Assembly: GCF_026210795.1 (NCBI RefSeq) | Contig: NC_089429.1 | Location: forward strand, 7,931,223-7,995,222 | Source of the DNA: Rhizophagus irregularis | Lineage: Eukaryota > Glomeromycota > Glomeromycetes > Glomerales > Glomeraceae | Length of the DNA: 64,000 nt | Direction of reading: 5' to 3' | In this document: in pieces, positions 32,980-43,915 of the stretch | Layout: every line of letters begins with the position of its first letter | Position numbering within the stretch: position 1 is the stretch's first letter | Position numbers and translations under genes: made by a program | The notes under the pieces: generated by a model | What the model was told of the DNA's origin: nothing | What the model saw: the letters and a program-made list of their open reading frames with translations, nothing else | The model's database searches: none

Positions 32980-34080
32980 TGATGATGATTTATCCGATGG
33001 AAATTGATGATAAAGTACCTCAGAAAGGCAGAAACTCCGGACATTACTACTCCTAGATGTTACAGAAGCAAGCAATGGCAAAATCAATAGTTCAAAATAA
33101 AGATTAATGATGATGCCGATTTTATATCAGGAGAAGAATCAGACCACTTTCGCCTCTCAAGAAAATGAAAAGGAAATGTTCTATAAATCTTCTAGTAATC
33201 GTACCATTGAAACGCCTAATACTGATCACTGCTGATTCACCTTGAACTTAATTACTCCTTCCATCATTATCATCCACATTCGTTTTTTTTTTTGATCTGG
33301 GTGTTTAATTGCACATTAATTAGAAGGTTTATATAATACTTGTTCAACATTCTTGTACAATGATCTCAGAATTAAAAGAAATACTTCAGGTGAAGAATCA
33401 ATGGACCGCGATGAAGCTCAAAATTTCGTAAAACGCCACGAGGGTTGTATTGCATTACGGCCTAGCTTAATGCTGTAGTCGGATGAGATCCAGGACCAAG
33501 GAAAATGGAAATAGTTGTTATAGACAAACATCAAAAATTCCTATTACAAAATTTGTTAAAACGCCACACAATCATGGATAAAAAATACCATCAAAATCTC
33601 GTGGAAGATAGTAAAGAATATTAAGTTGATTTCAAGCTGGCTAGAACGAAATTCTAAGCAAAGATTCACCATCAATTGAAAGAAATTCAAAGTTACATTC
33701 GAATTAAAATTTCCGATGATGGAAGTAAAGTTCGTGAACTATTCTTTATTGATCAAAGAATTGATTTGAATGATTGTGTCATAAATTATGGATCAATACA
33801 TAGTAACCAAGGAACAATTCGACGCCATCACGAAATTTAAAGATGAGCAAATACGTTATAAACCTAATGAAATGGTCAGTAGTTTTAACGTCTACTTTTA
33901 GAATTATAAACAGTTCACATTCCTGATGACGATGATGCAATCATTTTTTGATTAAAGAAACCTTCTGTAGGTAGAGAAGTGGCCGGGGAGGAGATCGCGA
34001 CGGATGTAGTGTGCGTGATGGAGGTCGTAAAAATCGGGATCGTGGTACAGCCGCAAATAAGTTGGTGATTTTATTTTTCA
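32980..34080 (+). pseudogene. Decayed gene, tentatively SPT6-like (SH2 region)
   Basis: Several plus-strand segments have coding-like composition but lie in different frames with stops. They are an acidic stretch DDDDLSDGN; NDDADFISGEESDHFRLSRK; MDRDEAQNFVKRHEGCIALR followed by PSLM; ISDDGSKVRELFFIDQRIDL followed by NDCVINYG; TKEQFDAITKFKDEQIRYKP; and finally an Arg/Gly/Asp-rich stretch GRGGDRDG...DGGRKNRDRG. The order of acidic N-terminus, a phrase like the SH2 'G..iiRPS' strand, 'lddlI.ny', and an RGG-like tail recalls the transcription elongation factor Spt6. The match is from memory of the pattern only and is weak. It could be an unrelated gene. Confidence 0.3.
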
Positions 34081-34589
34081 ATTAAAAAAAACAATTTTTT
34101 TTCCCCCAAAGCTTATCAAATCATAAACAATTTATGTAGTAGCAAATTATGGTATAATCCCAAATGAATCTTCGAATGAAAAGTCCAACAGAAAGTAAGA
34201 AATAATAATTAGCTTATGAAATAATTATTTCATCATTGGTAAGGCAATAATCAACTTTGTCATCGACGCTTTTTGAACGAGAAGAGCAAATCAAAATGAT
34301 GAAAATAGCTGACCTAATGGTACTTACGTAAGTGAAATAATTAATCTAAGTCATACATACTTTCGTCTTTCTTAAAAATATACACTTATTGTGACCTTCT
34401 TAATCTATTAATCAATATCTTGTAGATTTATGTAAGTATTATCAGAATACATTTTCTAACCTAAAGAAATATAATATTCATGCTTCAAGTACTTGCAGCC
34501 CCTATTTCAAATCTCTCAGCAATTAAGATGGAACTTATTTACAAATGTAATAATGCATTGAAAATTTACATAGATTGCCATTTGATACA

Positions 34590-34705
34590 CGCGCTTAAAA
34601 TCTTCGGAGCTGAAGCGACAGGGTTCTTTTTCGGAGCTGGTTTTTCTTTGAGAGCGGGCTTCTCTTCTTTGAATGTCCCTGGAATTCCGAAAGGTTCTTT
34701 GACAG
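34590..34705 (-). pseudogene. Unidentified Lys/Pro-rich coding relic
   Basis: The minus strand reads VKEPFGIPGTFKEEKPALKE and then KPAPKKNPVASAPKIL. Its composition stands out from the background. The plus-strand frame at 34480-34803 is probably its antisense shadow. No family is recognised and no start codon is close. Confidence 0.3.
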
Positions 34706-34810
34706 TTCTTGATTCAACATTTCACAATTTTTTTCTATTTTTAAATTGTCTTGTTACCAAAAAAAAAAAAAATCCAAGGTTACTCGTTAAATTAGCAGGG
34801 TAATACAGCA

Positions 34811-36780
34811 TATTTCAGGAAATTTATTTAGCCGACCTTATTGCGTAATTTCTTTGACAATCCAACTTGCATATTGTTATTCATGTATAATTTGTACCAG
34901 CTGGTTAATCCGTATCATTTGTACTATCATTAATTATTTGTACAGAAAACTGAATTCAGAAACAATGAGTAAACATATAAAGAAAATAATGGCAGATTAT
35001 TCAGTTTTAAATTGTTTTTATAACTTCATGTGATCAAGTATGAACGAAAAAATAGCGTAAAAAAATGGTGTGATAATTGTGATATTATAGCAAAACGATA
35101 AGATATCAAGTCACAAATTAGAATTATTTTATTATTTATGATTGATGACTATTAGCATATTTAATGCTTAAAAATAAAGAAAATATAAAATATTAATTTT
35201 ATGCTCAATCATTCAAGAACAATAAAAAAAAAAGATATTTAATGGTCGATAATTTTTTATTTATTTATTCAGATTAGAGAATATTATTTTTATCCGATGA
35301 TATTTTCGTATATATCATTTATAAAATTAAATCCCATGAGAATTTATTTCAATGAAATTAAATCAAATGGCGTTATGGATTTTGATACACAAGAATGGGG
35401 ATTTAAAATCGTATATGGTTTACAATGATTACAATGATTTATTATGCATACTTGTTATACGTAAACATTTCGGAGTTTGAAAATTATATTTTTGGAAAAA
35501 ATTTTTGTAGATTAATTATGAGACAAGTGAGACAAGATTAAACGAATGAAAATAAAAAGAGTTAGATTGATTACGTCGATTTTAGAATGATTGGTAAATA
35601 TTGAGAACAAAAGCAACCAATGGTGTTTAGCCGCGTTGTTGGTTATGTAACCTTATTGCATTGTGAAAATTTCGGTTGTGGAGTGATACAACACTACGCC
35701 ACTCTGATAATTAATTAAAACCTTAATAATATACTAACCTAAAAACAAAATAATATCCTAAATTTGTTTTCATTGATTAGTATATTAAGGTTGATACAAC
35801 TGACAAGTGACCAATTATAACATTGGCTTTCCCGAATTAATAATAAATTTTTCATTTGAAGCCTGCTAGAAACAAGGAAGGTTCTAATGACGTTCCGTTT
35901 TTATGTATAACTACAGTATTCATTTGCAAAATCATGATAAATTTCTTGTCATGTTTCACACATATTTATACATTTAAATTAATTGCATAGTAATTTTTAT
36001 TTAAAATTTTTAAAATAAATAACATATTTTACAAAAAAATAGATTTTATCATTTCGGCCGACGCTGAGCCACGTTTAAAGTGATGACCAGCTGATCCAGA
36101 TGATCATACTGTAAACTTATTAAATGCGGATATATATTATTTTTAAATGTCGATTAATTTATAACGCTAAAATAATGGTGGGTTAATTATATTACACATT
36201 TGATCTTCTGATAAAGAAAAACTTCATTATTAATATTTTACAGTAAGCAAGATTTTGGATATGGTATCAATCAAATGTAAGATATGTCGGTTGAAAGTTA
36301 ATCATGGAATGGTTGAATTAATTAAAGTCAAGATATTTGAATTGAAAGATATAATAATTTTGACATTAGAAAAAACCTGAAATCATTTCCTGTATCTGGT
36401 AGTTAACCCATGTAATATTCCATCCATCTACGTCATCCTATTCACCCCTACATTTTCCTTTTTTGATTACCTTTTTGTAACACTGATGATTTTGTAACAC
36501 TGCTTATTTTATTTAGTGTTTATTGTTAACAGTTGAGCTTGTAATTAGAATAAATATTAATTTATTATATTGTAATTGTTTTTAAAAGAAGCAGTAAAAA
36601 AATTATAATTACAAAGAAAATATTCTGAACGATTCTTCTTAAAAATCAACAAGAAACATACTATAGTCGAAATTAAGGCGCAGTAAGTAGGCGCAGCTAA
36701 CTGATGATGAAATGACAAGATTTTAGTGTCGGTAAATGCACTAACATTTTCGTTAGCGGTATCATATAAACAGATAAAAA
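34811..36780. other. AT-rich intergenic DNA with one hairpin
   Basis: No gene is seen. At 35716-35796 'aaccttaataatatactaa' and 'ttagtatattaaggtt' form an imperfect inverted repeat around a ~40-bp loop, possibly a tiny MITE remnant. The rest is A/T tracts. Confidence 0.4.
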
Positions 36781-36789
36781 TATAAAATA

Positions 36790-37330
36790 TAAGTTTCTTA
36801 ATATTATGACATTCAGTGAATGTTAAAATTTATATGAACAAGTAAATTTCCTTACTACGCCCGTTAGAATATAATCCGGGAACTCCGAAATATTTATCTG
36901 GAATAGTAAAACGCCATATTTTTAGTATGACAAATAATTTGTAAAAAAAAATTTTATAAATAGTTTTCTTTGTTGAATGATTGTCAAAAAAAATTTTATA
37001 TTTGGTGTGATGCACTACTGATATATATAAATAGGGTTAACCATTAGGATTCCTTGAGAATATTTGAATTTTTTATATATATAACAATCTTTATTTTTAA
37101 GAATTAATATATTTTTCAAGTAATTCACACGGAGTTTGTAATAAAATTAATTTTTAAAATAAAAATCAATAATAAAAAAAATAAAATTGCCAAAAGTAGA
37201 TAACAATCACGATTTAAAGTTCAGCAGATCTTAGACATACAAGGCCTAGCTTAATCCATAATAGTAAATAGAACACTTCGGATGTAACCCTGAATTCTGT
37301 AAAAAGAAAAAAAAAATTTTTTTTCTTCAA
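36790..37330. repeat. Dispersed noncoding repeat (copy 2)
   Basis: It contains the same modules, in the same order, as 10600-11520: 'cgcccgttag', 'gaactccgaaatatttatc', an 'aaaataaaaa(t/c)' tract, then 'cagatcttagacatacaaggcctagct'. It is more compact because only one copy of the tandem unit is present. It lies ~150 bp downstream of the Myb-like gene's stop codon. Confidence 0.7.
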
Positions 37331-37483
37331 ATAAATATTCTAAATTTCTTTCAAATTATATAAACATGTGTGACCTGAAAATGCGGCCGAACGTATTATT
37401 TATTAGATTTCACAAATATTTTATATTTAAAAACTTATCAATAATTAATTAATACTATACTATACAGTAAGACAAATTAAAAA

Positions 37484-38306
37484 TTATTCCAAATAGCTAA
37501 AATCTAAAGCCCATTCAAAATCATCCAGGATCATATTGTTTTCAACTTCTGGTGTTGTTGTTGAAATTTCTGTTTCTGTTGGTTGAAAAAATAATGAATT
37601 AAAATCATCAGACATTGGAGAATTTAAAGGGTCAATTTCATTTTCACAATTAACTACTCTTTTTGTTTGATTTTTTTGATTTTTTTTATATTTTTTTCTT
37701 GCACTCCAAATGTTCTTTAGGTCGTTTCGAGGCCTTAATTTCCCAAACTTTTCTTTCATGTTAGTTTGTAATGTTTTCCATGAAATCTTTTTAACATTAG
37801 CGTCAATTTGTTGTTCGACCCATTCATAAATGTAGTCCCTCTCGTAGGAAGCGATGGGTATATCGCTAAGTAAACATACTATATAAAAAAAAAATATTAT
37901 TTCAAATATTATTTCTTTTTTTTAATAAAAAAAAATATATGTTGTAATTCCTTACAATTAGGATCAAGCTTATTAACCCAGCTAAAATTTACATTTATAA
38001 AATGGAAATTATTCGGTATAAGTTGTAATATTAAAATTTATTAAAGAAAAAATTTCAAATCCATTAGCTGATAAACTTACAGATTATATATTTGTTTTGA
38101 GTTATAGGGAACAATTTTGCTCAATTGAGTCAACGGTTTTCGATCAATTTTTCCCCCACTGATGTATCGCTGCATATGTTCAATAATAATCTTCTCGCTC
38201 TGAAAAAAAAAATGAAAAAAAAGTTAGAATTAAAATATTAAATTAAATTCCTAATTATTTAACATACATCAAGATCAATCTTAGATTTTTTGCTTTGACG
38301 ATTCAT
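37484..38306 (-). CDS. Myb/SANT-like DNA-binding protein, four exons (192 aa)
   Basis: Exons 38268-38306, 38081-38199, 37956-37981 and 37484-37878 join in frame. All introns are GT-AG (GTATGT..CAG, GTAAGT..TAG, GTAAGG..TAG). The first unit (residues about 14-60: SEKIIIEHMQRYISGGKIDR, KPLTQLSKIVPYNSKQIYNL, WVNKLDPNL) follows the Myb pattern of three helices ending in rW...L.P. The second unit (about 73-125: YERDYIYEWVEQQIDANVKK, then ISWKTLQTNMKEKFGKLRPR and NDLKNIWSARKKY) is a second Myb/SANT-like fold. A basic stretch (KKYKKNQKNQTKR) could be a nuclear signal, and the acidic C-terminus (LDDFEWALDFSYLE) looks like an activation segment. A transcription factor is the likely role; targets are unknown. 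The 26-nt exon 3 is unusually short. The exon joins were made by eye but preserve frame and motif. Confidence 0.75.
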
Positions 38307-40098
38307 AATTTTATGAATTTAAAATTTTAATTTTTTTATTATTTTGAATGTTCCATTTCAACTATATTTATATCTTAAATTCTATATAGCCATGAAAAAA
38401 AACCTATTACACAATCACGCAGATATTAAAACTGACTAAACATATAACTACGTATAATGATTTTTTTTATGACATTGATAAATAGCCATTATGAAATAAT
38501 TCTTTGAGTTATCATCTTTGATACTTGTCAAAGGCTGTAAACTCTTTTAATATGCATTGTTACGTTTTTGTCTAATATTATGAAAATCGGGGTACTGCGG
38601 ATTCTGCACTTCAATATAACGTACGGATCAAAGAAAATTAAACTGAAAAATAAGAAAGAACGAAATTCCGATATGGAAACGTCATATAAAGTAACTAAGT
38701 TTTTTCTCAAGTTCAAGCCATAACATTGATATGTGTTAATGTATCGTTTTTTCTTTTATTTTACGTAAAAAAATAAATAATGACAATTTTTTAATTTTTT
38801 TTGTTTGTTGTGTGTACGACCATGTACGACCATGTACAGAATACCACTTGATCATGATGTCTTTTATTATGTTACATCATGCATCTCTGTCAATATGCTG
38901 GTTTTGGCATTTTAACAAAGTAACAAGAACATAAATTAACAGAGTATTCCACGGAAAGCCAGATTTGAAATATAAAATAACAAAATTACCTTATTTCTGG
39001 AAAAAAAATAAGACCGTAATTGTAAGGGTCATGTGCGATGATCAGCATATAAACAATATCAAATATATTGATGAGACCAAAAATAGTAAGATCGCAAGCA
39101 TGCACATTTTTAATTCTACACAATGATAAAACGTAATCTAGTGATTCGGAGAACATTTCCGTCTAAAATTATTAATACTTGTTATTTTCTAGTTTTTTTT
39201 TTTAGTTTTTTTTTATTGGTCGTTAGATAATTGGTTTAGGAAGTTCATTATTGAAACGCCAAGTCTTATGAAGTAATTTTTGAATGAGAAGTTACAAAAT
39301 AATTTGCCAATTTTGGTCGCTAATTTATTGTTATTTATGATAAATTAGTAGCATTATTAATCGCTTATTATATTTTACATGTAATGAACTTAAAAAAATA
39401 GCCTCCGATCCTGGTCTTTTTTATTCCACATTTCATCATTCAAAACACATGCACGAATTGTCAGGCACTGAACTTTAAAATTTTTTAAACGTATTACGAT
39501 AAAATGTAATTTGATTGGTTCGGAAAGTAAACACCGTTCAAATTTATTTATAAAAGTTCTTATTTATGCAACACATACATTAAAAAAAAAACGAAATGAT
39601 GAAACGCCAAAATCTTTTGTGTATTTTATAGATATATTAACGTTTAATTGAATGAAACATTTTTTTTTTAGAAATGTTAAAAAAAGGAAATTCGTGGCAT
39701 CTACATGTGAAGCAAGCTGCATGCTTTACATATGGTAAATTTTGAAAATAACGTTCCAATCTCCGGTTGTTTTTTTAATTCTACTTTAGTTTTTTACCGA
39801 ATTTTACCAAATTTCATAAATTCTTGTTTTCTTTTTTTTTTAAAAAAAAATTCTATTAAATTAGTTGATTCATCAATTCTCCAGTTAATATATTCACGTT
39901 CACGGCAAATTATGAAATACGAGCCGATAATTTTTTGGTCGAGACTCAAGATTTACACACTGCATGAATGACTTCTTATTCATTTTATTGATCATTTGTT
40001 TGTTGTTGTACATTTTACGCCATAATTCCATCTCATACATAAATAGCATAAATAGACAAAAAAAAGACCAAGTTTCATCTCTTTAAAAAAAAAAAAAA
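38307..40098. other. Intergenic DNA between the Myb-like and F-box genes
   Basis: No gene is supported. Frames at 38528-38716 and 39732-39971 lack any domain. The F-box gene is preceded by 'gtttcatctcttt' and an A-run directly before its ATG. Confidence 0.4.
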
Positions 40099-41523
40099 AT
40101 GGCAAGGCTTAACAAAGACGTAATGCTCCTAATATTGGAGGAATTGCAAAATGATAACAAGACTCTTTATTCATGCCTTTTGATTAATAGGACTTGGTGT
40201 AAAGCAGTTACTCCAATTTTATGGAAAAATCCCAATAGACAAGATATTAACGAACGTGTTTTCTTTAATGTAATACTTTCACATTTGTCGGAAGAATCAA
40301 GAAATAATTTGATGAACCAAGGGGTTAAACTTATTGCACAACCATATCAGCAAACTCTTTTTAATTATATCAGATTTTGGAAATACTTGGATCTATGTTT
40401 TTTAGATCGCATCATGCACGATTTTTTCAAATACCCTGAGTCCAAAATTTATATTGTAGGAAATGAAATATTGAATCTATTTAATATGAATACAAAATTT
40501 ATTTCTATTGCTATCCACAAGCTATCCCATATTTATATTACAGGAACTGAGCATTGTTTCTCAGAAATTTCAGAACTTGAATACTTTTTTTGTGATATTG
40601 AAATCAATAGTAATGTTTTAGAGAGATTGGCTATGATAAACTCATCAATTAAAAAGTTGAGATTTGAAATCAATAACATCACGAAAAATCCTGGAATCAT
40701 TAGATTAATTGAAACTCAAAAAAACCTAAAGGAGGTTATCGTCAACTCAAATAATTTATTTAGTAATGAGTTCTATTGTAAATCACTTGAAGAATCACTA
40801 ATTAATTGTGCAGATACTATCCAGTATTTAAAAATAGATTGGATACCTACTACAAATTATCTTTCTTACCTCGTAAATTTAGTAAGTTTAAAAATACAAG
40901 GTGCTCGCAATGCAAATTGGTTATATTTAGAAAATGTATTTTTACCTCATTTAAAAATTCTTAAGGCTCGATATATCCCATCTAGAATTTTAGCCAATTT
41001 AATTGTAAATACAAAAGGAAAGCTTATTGAAATCAGAATTCTTTTCCAACATTCCAAAGATAATGAAAAGCTTATCCAGGCAATTTATAGAAATTGTCCA
41101 AATCTTAATTATCTTCAATTATCATTGAATGATATAAATATTGCAGAATTTGAAAAGATATTAATTCACTGTAGATTTTTAATTGGACTAGAAATTATGG
41201 AATCAAATGGTTTTTATCCTTATAACAAACATGATTGGAGTAAATTCATGAAAATATTAGTGAATTCTTCTTCAACTAATTTGTTCAAGTTTAAATTTTT
41301 TACTATGAATGTAGAGAATATGATAGAAGCTTTAGAATTATTTCTTGATGGTTGGAAGGATAGATGTCCTATAAGATTGAAAACAATTCCATTAAAATAT
41401 GAATCGTATCAACTGCAGCAATTAAAAGACCTATTACAAATGTATAAGGTAAAAGGTATCATTAAAAATTATAGCGTTAATAGTAGTATTGACGAAATTG
41501 AATGTATCCAATTGATTAATTGA
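40099..41523 (+). CDS. F-box-like / leucine-rich repeat protein (474 aa)
   Basis: A single-exon gene. Residues about 3-48 form the F-box (LNKDVMLLILEEL, LYSCLLINRTWCKAVTPILW and KNPN), which in family members binds Skp1. Residues about 110-474 are irregular leucine-rich repeats (NVLERLAMINSSIKKLRFEI, NLVSLKIQGARNANW, NCPNLNYLQLSLND, CRFLIGLEIMES), the presumed substrate-binding solenoid of an SCF ubiquitin ligase adaptor. The ATG follows a run of 14 A and is the first in frame. The frame is intact. It is somewhat shorter than the paralogue at 19450 and shares its F-box core. Confidence 0.9.
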   Translation: MARLNKDVMLLILEELQNDNKTLYSCLLINRTWCKAVTPILWKNPNRQDINERVFFNVILSHLSEESRNNLMNQGVKLIAQPYQQTLFNYIRFWKYLDLCFLDRIMHDFFKYPESKIYIVGNEILNLFNMNTKFISIAIHKLSHIYITGTEHCFSEISELEYFFCDIEINSNVLERLAMINSSIKKLRFEINNITKNPGIIRLIETQKNLKEVIVNSNNLFSNEFYCKSLEESLINCADTIQYLKIDWIPTTNYLSYLVNLVSLKIQGARNANWLYLENVFLPHLKILKARYIPSRILANLIVNTKGKLIEIRILFQHSKDNEKLIQAIYRNCPNLNYLQLSLNDINIAEFEKILIHCRFLIGLEIMESNGFYPYNKHDWSKFMKILVNSSSTNLFKFKFFTMNVENMIEALELFLDGWKDRCPIRLKTIPLKYESYQLQQLKDLLQMYKVKGIIKNYSVNSSIDEIECIQLIN

Positions 41524-41582
41524 TTGAATGGTTGAAGCAAACGAAAAATGGAGACATCCTGTCAAGATCTTTTCTTTTAAAT

Positions 41583-41740
41583 TTATCGTATTTTTTATCT
41601 AAATTCTTTTCTTCTATTACTTTTATGTTTTTACCTAAATTTTTTTTTCTATCAATTTTTATGATTTTATCTAAATTTTTTTTTTCTATTATTTTTATGA
41701 TTTAATTCTTTTCTTCTATCATTTTTATGATTTTATCTCA
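41583..41740. repeat. ~42-bp T-rich tandem repeat after the F-box gene
   Basis: Four imperfect copies of 'ttttcttctatcatttttatgattttatctaaattt' are in tandem, within or just past the 3' UTR. The small frame reading through it (41520-41705) is a product of the repeat. Confidence 0.75.
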
Positions 41741-41871
41741 ATTTTTATATAAATAAATAAATATTTGTATTCATAAAAAATAAAGTGTCTTTTTATGTAT
41801 GTCATTTAAAATTTGGTCATATCGATGATGTATTAATATGAGTAATAAAGAATTAAATAGAACGGTTATGG

Positions 41872-42563
41872 TACATTTCGCCAAATGGATGTTTCGTCGA
41901 AGGGATGTTTCAACGAAGGGATATTTCAAAGAAGTGATGTTTAACGAAGAGATGTTTCAACGAAGTGATGTTTAACGAAGGGATGTTTCAACGAAGTGAT
42001 GTTTCAATAAAGTGATGTTTCAACAAAGTGATGTTTCAACAAAGTGATGTTTCGCCGAAAGTACATTTCATCGAATCCATTTCACCGAATTGTCACCGAA
42101 TGGCCAAAAATCAACACGCAATGAAGATAAAAAATAAAAATTCTTATTTTAAATATTTTTTTCCATGATATTATCATTTTAACATTCAAGTAACTGATAT
42201 TAATCTTTTTATGCAATAAATTCACGAAAAAGTAAGTAAAAAAAAAAAAGATTAATATATTATAAACAACCAATCTATGAGAATGAGATAAATCATCTAA
42301 TTCAATAATTTTTTTAGATATAAAGATTTCTCTATATATTTAGTATTAAGGCAATAAAATAACCAAGTGAAATAAATAATTTTTTGGCGAAACATTATAT
42401 TTGGCAACGCAAAATGTTCATTTGGCGGTGAAATGGTTTTAGCGAAGTGGAATTCGTTGAGATGGAGTTTTGGCAAAACGGTATTTCCTTTCGGTGAAAC
42501 ACCTTTTTGGCAAAGCATCTCTTCGAGCGAAATGGCTTCGACGAAGTAGATTTTGGCGAAAGT
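41872..42563. mobile_element. Foldback-like element with inverted satellite arms
   Basis: The left arm (about 41872-42100) is built of 16-18-bp units such as 'gtgatgtttcaacgaa', opening with 'tttcgccaaatgga'. The right arm (about 42383-42563) consists of diverged units in the opposite orientation, and its reverse complement opens 'tttcgccaaaatctacttcgtcgaagcc'. The ~280-bp interior shares 'cacgcaatgaagataaaaa', 'tttccatgatatta' and 'taactgatattaat' with 21985-22268. Two copies sharing interior and arms show a mobile family. No transposase is encoded and no target duplication is clear. Confidence 0.75.
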
Positions 42564-43600
42564 AAATAAATAACAAATTTTTTTAAAAATTATTTTGTAA
42601 AAGATAAAAAATGATGTACTTCTTGTAGTTACGTAACACATGTGGAATAGCATATGTAAAATCTAATATCATTTATAAGATTGCGTGAACATAGTAAGTT
42701 ATTAAGTGACATAACAAAATTACATTAATGCTAAGTCCTTTTAATATCCTGTCAATGTAATGTATTTTATAATAACTGAACATCAAAGTTTATGTAATAA
42801 AAAAGATAATATTGTACTAAAATCTGTTAGGAGTAATTTTTGTTATTTATTATTATTAGCATTAAATATAATATACATTTCAACGAATGCTAACGCCCAA
42901 TAGCTGGCATATTTTTAAGAAACTAATACTTTTGTGATTTTATGTAAAAAAATTTGTTATAAATAAAAATTCGAAAAAAATATCTCTTTGGCTTTTAAGT
43001 GTAAATAAACCATTGCTTTTAAAGTGTCAGTCTATAAACCGTTGCTTTTTTTAGTTTAGTGATATATTTTTTTTAGATGATCATGTGAATATAACGCTTC
43101 GGACGCTCAAACAGTTCCTGTTACCTAGTATAATAAATTAAACTTTCCTATTTTTATCAATAAATTAATAGGTAAATTTTTTAATTTGGAATTATTAAAT
43201 TATAAAGTGAAACTCTAGCGTCTAAGTTCAGTATGAAAATCACCATCAATTTGTACTGCTGCAGTACCAATCGATATACACCTGTAAAAATACAACTATA
43301 TAGTAAATACCTAACTACTAGAAAATATATTACATTATAACCAAAACTTACGTTAACTAAATTTGCGTTAACTAAAAAACTTATTTTGACTAATTTTATG
43401 TCTGTGTGCAGTACACCATACGTTAAAATTTCGTGTCAAAGTACTGTACCATCCGTTGAGTTAGTAGTAAACTAGATCTTAAGCACCTTAAAAACTAGTA
43501 CTCCTAATAATATACTATTCAATTTCCCACATGGACACAATTCACACAACCCACAGACAGTTATCCTTTAGCAATTTGGCAAAAGCAGAGTTCGGCTAAA
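42564..43600. other. Intergenic DNA upstream of the kinase gene
   Basis: AT-rich with no gene, no RNA gene and no clear repeat. Confidence 0.45.
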
Positions 43601-43885
43601 TTTCTTCCCGATGATTGTTATATCAGATAAATTTATGCCGATCCTTTTTTTATCTATCTAAATTAAATTAAGTGGTAGGTAACACCAATTTTTTTTTATA
43701 ACCATGACACAAACTTGCTCCTTGATTATATCGGATAAATTTATACCGATCCTTTTTTATCCTCATTAAGTATCCAAATTAAATTATGTGGTGGGTAACA
43801 CCAATTTTTTTTTTTATAACCGTGGAATTCTTTTCCGCACCAAATTTTTTTTTATAATCGTGGTTTTTTACAGATTTGACACAAA
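43601..43885 (+). promoter_or_regulatory. Duplicated ~110-bp block in the kinase promoter
   Basis: The block 'gattrtatcrgataaatttatrccgatcc...ccaaattaaattawgtggtrggtaacaccaattttttttta' occurs at about 43612-43710 and 43728-43820. A shorter third piece ('accaaatttttttttataatcgtgg') occurs at about 43838. It lies immediately upstream of the kinase start codon, so it may be a duplicated promoter or leader segment. Function is inferred from position only. Confidence 0.5.
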
Positions 43886-43915
43886 CTTGTTCTCAACAGA
43901 ATTTACATTATAAAA

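Noticed and set aside
34480-34803. 107-codon plus-strand frame
   Set aside because: Its informative part is the antisense of a minus-strand Lys/Pro-rich coding relic, and the end is translated A-run sequence.
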